Below are positions 43,734-51,466 of a stretch of 64,000 bases of DNA, one piece after another. A model generated the notes under the pieces. That model was given only the letters and a program-made list of their open reading frames with translations, was not told the origin of the DNA and did not search any database. Location: contig FR902145.1 of NCBI GenBank assembly GCA_000437895.1, positions 17,633-81,632 on the forward strand, given 5' to 3'. The translations under genes and the position numbers were made by a program. Position 1 is the first letter of the stretch. Each line of letters starts with the position of its first letter. This stretch comes from Clostridium sp. CAG:914. Lineage in GTDB: Bacteria > Bacillota_I > Bacilli_A > RF39 > UBA660.

Positions 43734-44477
43734 ATGAGCTTAAGAAATAGGGTATTAGAGAGTAAAGAGTTAGAAATAACTCAAAATTATAAAAAAGGAT
43801 ATCACGATGGAATAGATGTAGTTAATAAGAACTACACATTAGGAAATATTGTTGCCCATAGCAATGGAATAGTTATTTCCTATAGAAATGATTGTAATGG
43901 ATTTGAAAATGGTTCATATGGAAATTACGTAAAAATAAAACATAACAATGGATACTACACATTGTATGCCCATATGGCATATAATAGTGTAAAAGTAAAA
44001 GAAGGACAAAATGTAACAAAAGGACAAGTGCTTGGATATATGGGAAATACAGGTATGAGTTATGGAGGACATCTACATTTTGAAGTAAGAAATACATCGG
44101 ACATAAGAATAGATCCAACAAGTTATTTAAATTCTGATTTGCCTAATATAAATAAAACCATTGAAGAACTTGTTAAAGAAGTTATCGAAGGAAAATGGGG
44201 AAATGGTGAAGAAAGAAAAAGAAGATTAGGAGATAAATATATAGAAGTCCAAACAAGAGTCAATGAAAAATTACAATCTAAAACAAAATATTTATATAAT
44301 CCTAACTATAAAGGCAATTCTATTGTAGATGGATTAAAAGAAATATCTATAGATAGCTCATTTAATTATCGTAAAAAATTAGCCAAAATCAATAACATAA
44401 ATAATTATATAGGTAGTGCCGAACAAAATACAACACTATTAAATTTATTAAAAAAGGGCAAGTTAATAGATGCGTAA
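43734..44477 (+). CDS. Phage-type endolysin: M23 peptidase with Cpl-7 cell-wall domain
   Basis: 247 residues with no signal peptide. The M23 (LytM) domain covers 1-130: zinc ligands His24 and Asp28 in HDGID, His80 in LYAHMA, and HLHFEV with His113 and His115. A Cpl-7 (CW_7) repeat covers about 143-180 (KEVIEGKWGNGEERKRRLG). The C-terminal 55 residues (NYRKKLAKINNINNYIGSAE onwards) match the tail of many gut-phage lysins. The lack of a signal peptide fits release through the holin. No other phage gene is seen nearby. Confidence 0.85.
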   Translation: MSLRNRVLESKELEITQNYKKGYHDGIDVVNKNYTLGNIVAHSNGIVISYRNDCNGFENGSYGNYVKIKHNNGYYTLYAHMAYNSVKVKEGQNVTKGQVLGYMGNTGMSYGGHLHFEVRNTSDIRIDPTSYLNSDLPNINKTIEELVKEVIEGKWGNGEERKRRLGDKYIEVQTRVNEKLQSKTKYLYNPNYKGNSIVDGLKEISIDSSFNYRKKLAKINNINNYIGSAEQNTTLLNLLKKGKLIDA

Positions 44478-44507
44478 CTCAAAAATTTTAGTCTGATAAA
44501 ATATTTT

Positions 44508-44533
44508 AAAAAAACGGAATATCCGTTTTTTTA
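44508..44533 (+). terminator. Terminator of the lysis cassette
   Basis: AAAACGGA, 3-nt loop, TCCGTTTT and T residues. The remaining 200 bp to the next promoter hold no gene. Confidence 0.85.
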
Positions 44534-44711
44534 TATTTGATTATTAAATAGTTTACTTGTTGTCTAAAATATCTAATTACAATGAACAACAACCATTATC
44601 TTTGCTAACTTATTCTTAATTTAATCATTCAATAATCAACTTCAAGTAACATATAATATATTACTTATAGACAAAATATCACTTAAAATATTATTGTAAA
44701 TCATAAAAAAA

Positions 44712-44739
44712 TTGACATAAAATTCAATAATGTTATAAT
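44712..44739 (+). promoter_or_regulatory. Promoter of the anchored DUF4163-like protein
   Basis: Perfect TTGACA (44712-44717), a 16-bp spacer, perfect TATAAT (44734-44739). Confidence 0.8.
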
Positions 44740-44761
44740 TATAATTGAAAGGCATAAAAAA

Positions 44762-45559
44762 ATGAAAAATAATAAGGGTTTGGTTATCATAACAATTATT
44801 TTAGGTGTATTAGTTGTATTGATGGTTGGCTATATAGTATATGACAAAGTATTAAACCAAAATAACAATAGCGAAAGTAAAGAAAATAAAAACAGTGTTT
44901 CAAAGTTAAATAGCAGTAAAGATTGGGTTTATGATGCTGACTATGATTTGCCTACAAATAAAGAAAGTTATTACGGATTTAGTGATCATAGTAAACTAAT
45001 AAGTGCAAGTGATTTAGTTGTTCCATACATAAATATTGATTCTGATGATGCAAAAAAAGCAAACAAAGAAATCTATGAATTATATGAGAATCTAATAAAA
45101 AAGTTTAATGAAAATTTAAAGGATGAAATATGGTTTACCTTAGTTGAGTATAAAACTTATACTAATGATAATATAATATCTGTTGTTATTACTACAGAAT
45201 CTAGTGGTACAGGACCTACAACCTATGATTACTATACATATAATTTTAATTTAAATAATGGAAAATTATTATCTTATAAAGAAGCATATAACATTACTGG
45301 ATTTACTGAAAGTAATATAGAAGATAAAGCTATTCGTGTTATTACAGATGCCTTAATGGAAATATATTTAGGTTCTACAGAAGAAAAATATTCTGATTTT
45401 TATAATGATAATAATAAAAACAGTAATAATTACAAGACATCTGTTGATAATGACACAATTAGATTTTTTATTGATGAAAATAAAAAATTAAATATTATAG
45501 TAACATTAGAAACAACGATTGCAGGATATAAAAATAGTATAATCCTTACTGTTAAATAA
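44762..45559 (+). CDS. Membrane-anchored DUF4163/DUF3298-like protein
   Basis: 265 residues. An N-terminal anchor (about 6-28) and a Ser/Asn/Lys linker to about residue 55 lead to an extracellular domain. VPYINIDSDDAKKANKEI, then SVVITTESSGTGP and YNFNLNNGKLLSYKEAY are typical of the DUF4163-DUF3298 pair found in polysaccharide-deacetylase and anti-sigma-type proteins. No enzyme domain is attached. Ribosome site GAAAGGCA. A single-gene unit. Confidence 0.65.
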   Translation: MKNNKGLVIITIILGVLVVLMVGYIVYDKVLNQNNNSESKENKNSVSKLNSSKDWVYDADYDLPTNKESYYGFSDHSKLISASDLVVPYINIDSDDAKKANKEIYELYENLIKKFNENLKDEIWFTLVEYKTYTNDNIISVVITTESSGTGPTTYDYYTYNFNLNNGKLLSYKEAYNITGFTESNIEDKAIRVITDALMEIYLGSTEEKYSDFYNDNNKNSNNYKTSVDNDTIRFFIDENKKLNIIVTLETTIAGYKNSIILTVK

Positions 45560-45642
45560 TTATAATATATAATTAATTGATAACAATATATTATTGAAGA
45601 TTGACACAAAGTTGAATTTAAAAAATATAAGGAGGAGGATAT

Positions 45643-46509
45643 ATGAGAATAAAATTGCTAGGAATATTATTTTGCGGAATTTTATTATTGGGGGTAAGTG
45701 GTTGTAAGGATAAAATTAATAAAAATGTAACTTTATCACTTAAGGAAGGAACACTTACAAATAAAGGCGTAACATTAATATTAAAAAACAATTCAAAAAT
45801 TAATTATTCATATGGAGAACCTTATTATATAGAACAAGAAAAAGAAGGTAAGTGGAGAAAATTAGAAACAATTCATGATATGGCATTTAATATGCCTGCA
45901 TGGGAATTAGAAACTGGAAAATCAGTAGAACTTAGTATTGATTGGGAATATGGATATGGTCAATTAGAAAGTGGCAATTATAGGATAGTAAAAGAAATTT
46001 TTAAAGAATCTACATCTAATATAAATAATAGTGTTAGTTTTAATGTGTATGCAAAATTTAAAATTGATGAAAAAGATTATGAATATGAAAAAGCAAAAAT
46101 AACAGAAATTGAATTAAAAACTGAAGTAGATACGATGAATCATGGCAATAGTGATGAAGAAATTGTTAAATACAAAACATATATAAAAAATAATAAATTA
46201 TATGCTAAAAATTTGAATACAAATGAAGAGAAAATGATATTTGATAAAGAACCTGTAAAAAACATTGCAACAAGAAATATATGCTGTACAGGTAATGCAC
46301 ATTTATTAATATTAACTACTAGTGGAAATGTTTATATGTCTAACGAAGATAGTAATTATGGTTTTACCCTTAATATTAAATTTAACAAGTTAGATGCTAA
46401 AAATATTGTATCATTGAAATTAATTCCTACAGCAGATTATGATTATGTAAAGAATTTATATGGTGTAGATTCAGATGGTAAAGAAATATTATTACATAAA
46501 ATAAATTAA
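45643..46509 (+). CDS. Lipoprotein with Ig-like domain
   Basis: 288 residues. Lipoprotein signal with lipobox GVSGC (Cys21). Residues about 27-135 form an Ig-like domain with VTLILKNNSKINYSYGEPY, WELETGKSVELSIDWEYGYG and GNYRIVKEI, as in the bacterial Ig-like family often found in Bacillota lipoproteins. The rest (from about 150) is a beta-propeller-like fragment: KTYIKNNKLYAKNLNTNEE and LLILTTSGNVYMSNED. The function is unknown. The ribosome site AAGGAGGAGG is very strong. Confidence 0.7.
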   Translation: MRIKLLGILFCGILLLGVSGCKDKINKNVTLSLKEGTLTNKGVTLILKNNSKINYSYGEPYYIEQEKEGKWRKLETIHDMAFNMPAWELETGKSVELSIDWEYGYGQLESGNYRIVKEIFKESTSNINNSVSFNVYAKFKIDEKDYEYEKAKITEIELKTEVDTMNHGNSDEEIVKYKTYIKNNKLYAKNLNTNEEKMIFDKEPVKNIATRNICCTGNAHLLILTTSGNVYMSNEDSNYGFTLNIKFNKLDAKNIVSLKLIPTADYDYVKNLYGVDSDGKEILLHKIN

Positions 46510-47095
46510 AACAAAGATGCATCGTAATGATGCTTTTTTAAATCTTACAAAAAATCTAAAATTAAATTTAACATAGATATATAATAAACCGACAAAAATT
46601 GTACAAATGATTAACACATTTCCTTTAAAATAATGAAAAAAATCTACAAAATTACCACAATTTAGTAGATAAAGTAAAAAAAATGATATCTTGTTGTTAC
46701 GCGAGAGTGTATAAAAAAACTAACTCCACTAGGGAGTTAGACTATAAACTTAATGGAGCAGATGAGAGTACTCTTCCAAACCCCTTTTGAACATCAAAAA
46801 ACCTCATAGATAAAGGAAAACTATGTTTCGATTCTTCACAAGGGTTAATAATTTTATGAAAAGTATCAAGGAAAAATATTCTAAATAACAAGATTATTAA
46901 GTAAAAAATTTAAATTTTATCTATTTTAAATATATCCCATTTAAGTCGAAACATAAACCTACAAAGTTTCCACAATTATGCCACAAACGGACCACAAAAT
47001 GTTTCATCAAAACCTACAAACTGTCCACAAAAAACATACAAACTATCCACAAATATTGAGTGATGATAAAACTATCCACAAATATTGAGTGATGA
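46510..47095. other. Long non-coding stretch before the tyrS leader
   Basis: No supportable gene in about 590 bp. It contains a minus-strand terminator-like hairpin (46718-46740), several CCACA motifs resembling DnaA boxes (46650-47080), and two 29-bp tandem repeats at 47041-47098. Confidence 0.5.
46718..46775 (-). ncRNA. Possible minus-strand RNA 3' end with GCTCCA and terminator (copy A)
   Basis: On the minus strand an AGAGTACTCT palindrome is followed by CATCTGCTCCATTAAG and a perfect hairpin CTAACTCC / GGAGTTAG with seven T residues. No minus-strand gene lies upstream. Two similar arrangements are at 49091-49150 and 56554-56640. Confidence 0.35.
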
Positions 47096-47098
47096 TTG
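47041..47098 (+). repeat. 29-bp tandem repeat, two copies
   Basis: AACTATCCACAAATATTGAG followed by TGATGAT occurs at 47041 and again at 47070. Each copy contains CTATCCACA, one base from a consensus DnaA box. Confidence 0.85.
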
Positions 47099-47124
47099 AT
47101 TTTTAAAGGAAAATGTAGTATACT
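47096..47124 (+). promoter_or_regulatory. Promoter of the tyrS T-box leader
   Basis: TTGATT (47096-47101), a 17-bp spacer, TATACT (47119-47124). Confidence 0.75.
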
Positions 47125-47139
47125 AAATTCAGTTAATTA

Positions 47140-47346
47140 AAAAGCGATTCATTCGAAGTAATTATTTTTAAATGTTTAATAGAGAACTTATGGTTGGTGG
47201 AAATAAGTAAAAATAAAATAATGAATTACAAATGATGATTTTAATCGGTGAGATATCGTTATCAATAAGAGGTAATAAACTATTATTACAAACAAAGGTG
47301 GTACCACGAGCAATTCGTCCTTTTTGGATGTTTGCTCGTTTTTTAT
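47140..47346 (+). promoter_or_regulatory. Tyrosine T-box riboswitch
   Basis: Stem I includes a CGAAGTAATT-type S-turn and a distal loop GGTTGGTGGAAA. On the 3' side is GAATTACAAATG, in which TAC (47227-47229) is the probable Tyr specifier. The T-box AAAGGTGGTACCACG (47294-47308) is followed by the terminator formed by CGAGCAA and TTGCTCG with a T run. Uncharged tRNA-Tyr should favour the antiterminator and read-through into tyrS. Confidence 0.9.
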
Positions 47347-47365
47347 TTTCAAGGAGGTGATTTGT

Positions 47366-47443
47366 ATGGATATTGATTATTACTTTGATGAATGTAATTT
47401 AATTAACTATACAAATTATTTAGGAGGAAATAAAAATGAATAA
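47366..47443 (+). CDS. Tyr-rich upstream ORF overlapping the tyrS start
   Basis: 25 codons reading MDIDYYFDECNLINYTNYL and six more; 4 of 25 residues are Tyr. It has the strongest ribosome site around (AAGGAGGTGA) and lies between the T-box terminator and tyrS. Its stop overlaps the tyrS start by 8 nt (ATGAATAA). It may be a leader peptide or a coupling ORF that senses Tyr-tRNA. Confidence 0.5.
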   Translation: MDIDYYFDECNLINYTNYLGGNKNE

Positions 47444-48626
47444 AGAAGAACAAATAAATGTAATCATAAGAAAAGCAGTTCAAATATTTAATGAAGATAC
47501 TTTAAGAGAAAAGTTAAAGAGTAATAAAAAATTAGTTGTTAAATTTGGCGCAGATCCATCAAGACCAAATTTACATTTAGGGCATACAGTGCCACTTAGA
47601 GTGTTAAAGACATTACAAGATATGGGGCATGAAATTGTTTTTGTAATTGGTGACTTTACTGCAATGATTGGAGATCCTAGTGGAAAGAGCAAAACAAGAC
47701 CACAATTAACATTTGAAGAAACTAGAAAAAGTGGAGAAACATATTTTAAACAAGTAACGAAAATTCTAGATAAAGAAAAAACAAAGATTGTATATAATTC
47801 TGAATGGTTGGAAAAAATGAATTTTAAAGATGTTTTAGAATTAACAGGAAAATATACTGTTGCTAGATTATTGGAAAGAGATGATTTTAGTAATCGATTT
47901 AATAATAAAACACCTATAGGTGTTCATGAATTTATGTATCCATTAATGCAAGGATATGATTCAGTTGCAATTAAAGCGGATATTGAAATCGGTGGTACTG
48001 ATCAAACATTTAATTTACTAGTAGGAAGAGAATTACAAAGAGATTATGGACAAACTCGACAAGATGTAATTGTATTCCCTTTATTAGTAGGATTAGATGG
48101 AAAAGAAAAAATGAGCAAATCATTGGATAATTACATTGGTATTGATGAAGAACCAGCAATAATGTTTGAAAAAGCAATGAGAATACCAGATGAATGTCTA
48201 GAAAATTATTTTAAACTAACAACAGATATTAGTTCTAATATTTACAAAGATTGGATTAATGAAGATATTTTTAATGCACATAAAGAATACGCAAAAGAAA
48301 TTATTCGAATGTACCATGGAAAAGAATTTATTGAACAAGCAGTTAGCAAATATGAAACAAAGGCTTCTAAAAGCATAACTGATGATATTGATACAATAAC
48401 AATATCAAATAATCTTCCTATAACATTAATTGATTTATTATTAGAATTAAATCTTGTAGCATCAAAATCAGAAGCAAGAAGATTAATAGAACAAAATGGT
48501 ATATCAATTAATCAAATAAAAGAAAATGATGTTAATAGAATAATTGATGCATCTGATTTTAAAAATGGGTTTATAGTTATTCAAAAAGGTAAAAAAGTAT
48601 TTTTAAAAGTAGAACTAGAAGCATAA
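47436..48626 (+). CDS. tyrS: Tyrosine-tRNA ligase (TyrZ type)
   Basis: 396 residues. Class I signatures are HLGHTVPL (HIGH) and KEKMSKSLDN (KMSKS). The FGADPSRPNLHLGH context, MIGDPSGKSKTRP and the IGGTDQTFNLLVGR segment belong to the TyrZ branch. An S4 RNA-binding domain is at the C-terminus (about 330-396: LVASKSEARRLIEQNGISIN). Start after TTAGGAGGAAA. Controlled by the T-box upstream. Confidence 0.97.
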   Translation: MNKEEQINVIIRKAVQIFNEDTLREKLKSNKKLVVKFGADPSRPNLHLGHTVPLRVLKTLQDMGHEIVFVIGDFTAMIGDPSGKSKTRPQLTFEETRKSGETYFKQVTKILDKEKTKIVYNSEWLEKMNFKDVLELTGKYTVARLLERDDFSNRFNNKTPIGVHEFMYPLMQGYDSVAIKADIEIGGTDQTFNLLVGRELQRDYGQTRQDVIVFPLLVGLDGKEKMSKSLDNYIGIDEEPAIMFEKAMRIPDECLENYFKLTTDISSNIYKDWINEDIFNAHKEYAKEIIRMYHGKEFIEQAVSKYETKASKSITDDIDTITISNNLPITLIDLLLELNLVASKSEARRLIEQNGISINQIKENDVNRIIDASDFKNGFIVIQKGKKVFLKVELEA

Positions 48627-48643
48627 TTTATTGCTTCTTTTTT
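48616..48643 (+). terminator. Terminator of tyrS
   Basis: GAAGCA, 8-nt loop, TGCTTC and six T residues; overlaps the tyrS stop. Confidence 0.8.
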
Positions 48644-48659
48644 GCTGGACTTTATTAAA

Positions 48660-49025
48660 GCTATGCGGTATTGTTTGCTTGAACTGGAGGTGAATGATAT
48701 TGGCAAGTTTTCAATAGAAAGAATGGTATTTAATAATGATGTTAAAGAAGTACTAAATAAGATGGCTCAAAGAAGCGGAATAAAGGTCGAATATTATAAT
48801 GGTTTTATTATAATGTTTGATAAAGTAAATGTACATGCATTAACACCACACAGAATAGTATTTAGTAAAAATGGAACTTATTTATTAGTATTATTTTACG
48901 ATAATTATCATGAAGATGATGATGTATTCTATGTAGATGGAGAAAGGCATACATTACTTACGGTTAAGAGGTATGTTAGAAATTATTTTATGAACATAAA
49001 CCTCACATTAAACCACAAAAAGTAG
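48660..49025 (+). CDS. Unknown protein of about 110-120 residues after tyrS
   Basis: The open frame starts within the tyrS terminator, so its real start is uncertain. Candidates are the ATG of MRYCLLEL, or the GTG inside CTGGAGGTGAATG. The body reads MVFNNDVKEVLNKMAQRSGI, then VEYYNGFIIMFDKVNVHALT and YLLVLFYDNYHEDDDVFYVD. No family is recognised. It may be a small regulatory or phage-like protein, or the remaining part of a longer gene. Confidence 0.45.
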   Translation, partial: AMRYCLLELEVNDIGKFSIERMVFNNDVKEVLNKMAQRSGIKVEYYNGFIIMFDKVNVHALTPHRIVFSKNGTYLLVLFYDNYHEDDDVFYVDGERHTLLTVKRYVRNYFMNINLTLNHKK

Positions 49026-49090
49026 TACAAATAATAATACAAAAAGACCTAAGATAGGTCTATAGATAGAGTAGGATTTGGACATCAAAA

Positions 49091-49150
49091 AACTAGTACT
49101 CTAAAGTACTAGTTAAATCTCACATGGAGCAGTTGAGGTTTTAATAACAA
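49091..49150 (-). ncRNA. Possible minus-strand RNA 3' end with GCTCCA and terminator (copy B)
   Basis: On the minus strand AACCTCAACTGCTCCATGTG is followed by ACTAGTAC / GTACTAGT with a T run. It lies downstream of the 706-residue gene and could be simply its terminator, but the sequence before the hairpin is shared with 46718-46775 and 56554-56640. A second hairpin (AGACCTA / TAGGTCT) follows at about 49046-49064. Confidence 0.4.
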
Positions 49151-49217
49151 CCTTTTCTTGATTTGATTATATAATAAATATTAAAATTTTACAACATATT
49201 GTAAATAATAATGTTGC

Positions 49218-51338
49218 TTACAAGTAATCTAATATATCACAAATGATTAACAAACTTTCATTTTTATAAAATTCTGCTTGTGATTTAGTTAATATTAAAT
49301 CAGTATGAAAGTTAGAATTTCTAACATTACTAATCCAGTTTCTTAGTTTTTCATATAAAAACAAATTATCATATTTATCATTTACTATTCTTTTTTCTCT
49401 TCTAATATACTTTGCCATCTCTCCGAGAGTCAATTCGTCATTCTTAGTAAAATCAACTGTTTTTCCATTAGCGGTAAATGGTTGTAATAAATTGATTCCG
49501 TCATTTGATAATTGTATATATTTATCTTTAATTTTTCTATACAATAGTATTTCGACTGCTTTAAAGTAATTAGCAACAATAGGTGTATATTCTTGTCCAT
49601 CTTTATCTATATTTAAGTTTTGTGTCTTTGAATACACATCCCAAAAATTAGCTGCCGAAAGTAGAGTTTTTTTAACTTTAGTATAATTTAATATTTCATT
49701 AAATTTATCTTCTAAATTAACAATTCCCAATGCTTTTAAATCTATGTATAAATATTGACTGGCTTTTTCACTATCATAGTTTTCATTTATTAGTATATTA
49801 GATGAGTTATTAAGCACATCGGATAATTCATAATTTTCTAATATTTCACGACTACTATCTAATAATTCATCAATATTAGAAATATTATTAAAATCATTAA
49901 TCATTGCTTTTATATTAAAATAGTCTTTAAGTAATTTATTGAAAAATCCAATCATTTCATTATATATAAACCTTAAATCATAAAATACATCAACTTTTAT
50001 CCTTTCAGATCTTTTGATTATATGTATCGGTATTTCATCAAATGTATTTGTAAATGCATTTTTAACTTTATCCGATGGCATTAAAGAAGTTCCCACTTTA
50101 TTTTTTAATAGCATAAACTTAGTTCCCATATCAAACACAATGGTTGCAGATTCTGCATGTATTAAAAGAATATCTACCGCATCAATGTATTTTTCGTCTA
50201 ATTTTTTTTCTGTCATTACTCCATCTAATAAACGTATAAAATCTTCAGAAAATACATCATAATCAATGTTTAACTGATTATATATGTTGAACAAATTTGT
50301 TGTGCCATATTTTATACGCCTATCAGTGTCAAAAGACATATAATTACCAAACAAGCCATAAAAATTATTATAAATTCCATTAACTTTTAAACTCCAAAAT
50401 ACATCGGTTTCTAACATGCTCATTATATATATTTTATCATCAAGTTCGAAATTATTAATTTTTATGTTTTTATATTTATTATAAGCATTTATAATATCAT
50501 CACATTTGGATTTTGATAAAATACTTAAAATTTTTTCAAACATAGAAACAATCATTTTATTTAGTTTGTTTACAGATAAAACCATATTATTTAAGGAATT
50601 ATAAATAAATCTTGCACTATTATCATCGTATATTAATTTAATCATTTTACTATTAATTAAATTGATAGGACACTTTGCAATTAAATCAAAAAGTTCTTCC
50701 TTCATTTCATAATCGCAAAGCAAATTAACTATTAATTCACTAAGTTCTTCTACAGATATATGTTTATTGTTTTTAAAATTATTTTCAACAATAAAATAAT
50801 ATAATCTTAAATAATTATTAATCATTTTCTTAGAAAATAAATTACTTTTAATTGCTAATAATTGATTTACTTCATCAACATATGGCAGAATATCTTTGCC
50901 TTTTTTATTCATCTTTCTAATTTTATTTAATTTTTTTAATATTTCATTCTCATTTAACCCTTTATCGGTTATTGAAAATTTATTATTTGCCCGTTGGAAT
51001 TTTTTATATATGGTTGATAAATAACTAAAAAACATAAAAATATAAATTGAATCTGAGGTATCAATATTTTTCTTAATTTCACCATTTTGAAATATAATAT
51101 TTTCAAAAAAAGTCATAAATTCATCAGTATTAATTAATATTTCATTGTTACATGCAAAACCAAGAAAATCACCTTCAAATTCAGAATATTTTTCAATATC
51201 GTTTGTAATACTATTGCTAGAAAGATCATCTATCATTTTGAAGTGGTGTTCATAAATATTGTGTTTTACAGCTGTGATTTCATTTATTTCCTCACATGCT
51301 TTTTTATATTCTTGCTTAAATGTATTGCTCATTTCCAT
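49218..51338 (-). CDS. Unknown 706-residue protein with C-terminal HEPN motif
   Basis: No overall family is recognised. The protein is helical throughout and rich in Asn, Lys and Ile, without signal or membrane segments. Near the C-terminus, LTLGEMAKYIRREKRI is followed by RNWISNVRNSNFHTDL. R673-N-S-N-F-H678 fits the Rx4H signature of HEPN RNases and lies in the last helix pair, as expected. The gene is divergent from a large helicase-nuclease gene (129 bp between starts). Such pairing with a nucleic-acid motor suggests a defence function; this is inference. Confidence 0.55.
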   Translation of the reverse strand: MEMSNTFKQEYKKACEEINEITAVKHNIYEHHFKMIDDLSSNSITNDIEKYSEFEGDFLGFACNNEILINTDEFMTFFENIIFQNGEIKKNIDTSDSIYIFMFFSYLSTIYKKFQRANNKFSITDKGLNENEILKKLNKIRKMNKKGKDILPYVDEVNQLLAIKSNLFSKKMINNYLRLYYFIVENNFKNNKHISVEELSELIVNLLCDYEMKEELFDLIAKCPINLINSKMIKLIYDDNSARFIYNSLNNMVLSVNKLNKMIVSMFEKILSILSKSKCDDIINAYNKYKNIKINNFELDDKIYIMSMLETDVFWSLKVNGIYNNFYGLFGNYMSFDTDRRIKYGTTNLFNIYNQLNIDYDVFSEDFIRLLDGVMTEKKLDEKYIDAVDILLIHAESATIVFDMGTKFMLLKNKVGTSLMPSDKVKNAFTNTFDEIPIHIIKRSERIKVDVFYDLRFIYNEMIGFFNKLLKDYFNIKAMINDFNNISNIDELLDSSREILENYELSDVLNNSSNILINENYDSEKASQYLYIDLKALGIVNLEDKFNEILNYTKVKKTLLSAANFWDVYSKTQNLNIDKDGQEYTPIVANYFKAVEILLYRKIKDKYIQLSNDGINLLQPFTANGKTVDFTKNDELTLGEMAKYIRREKRIVNDKYDNLFLYEKLRNWISNVRNSNFHTDLILTKSQAEFYKNESLLIICDILDYL

Positions 51339-51466
51339 ACTCAGTACCTCCTAGTATAATAATTATATATATATTATAGCATAAATGGTAAAAAAAATAT
51401 AACTATTAATTTATTTAAATAAATGATATAATAAACATAAATAAATAGAATAAAGTAGGTGTGAAT

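Noticed and set aside
47041..47098. CRISPR repeat-spacer unit
   Set aside because: Only two directly abutting copies with no spacers and no cas genes.
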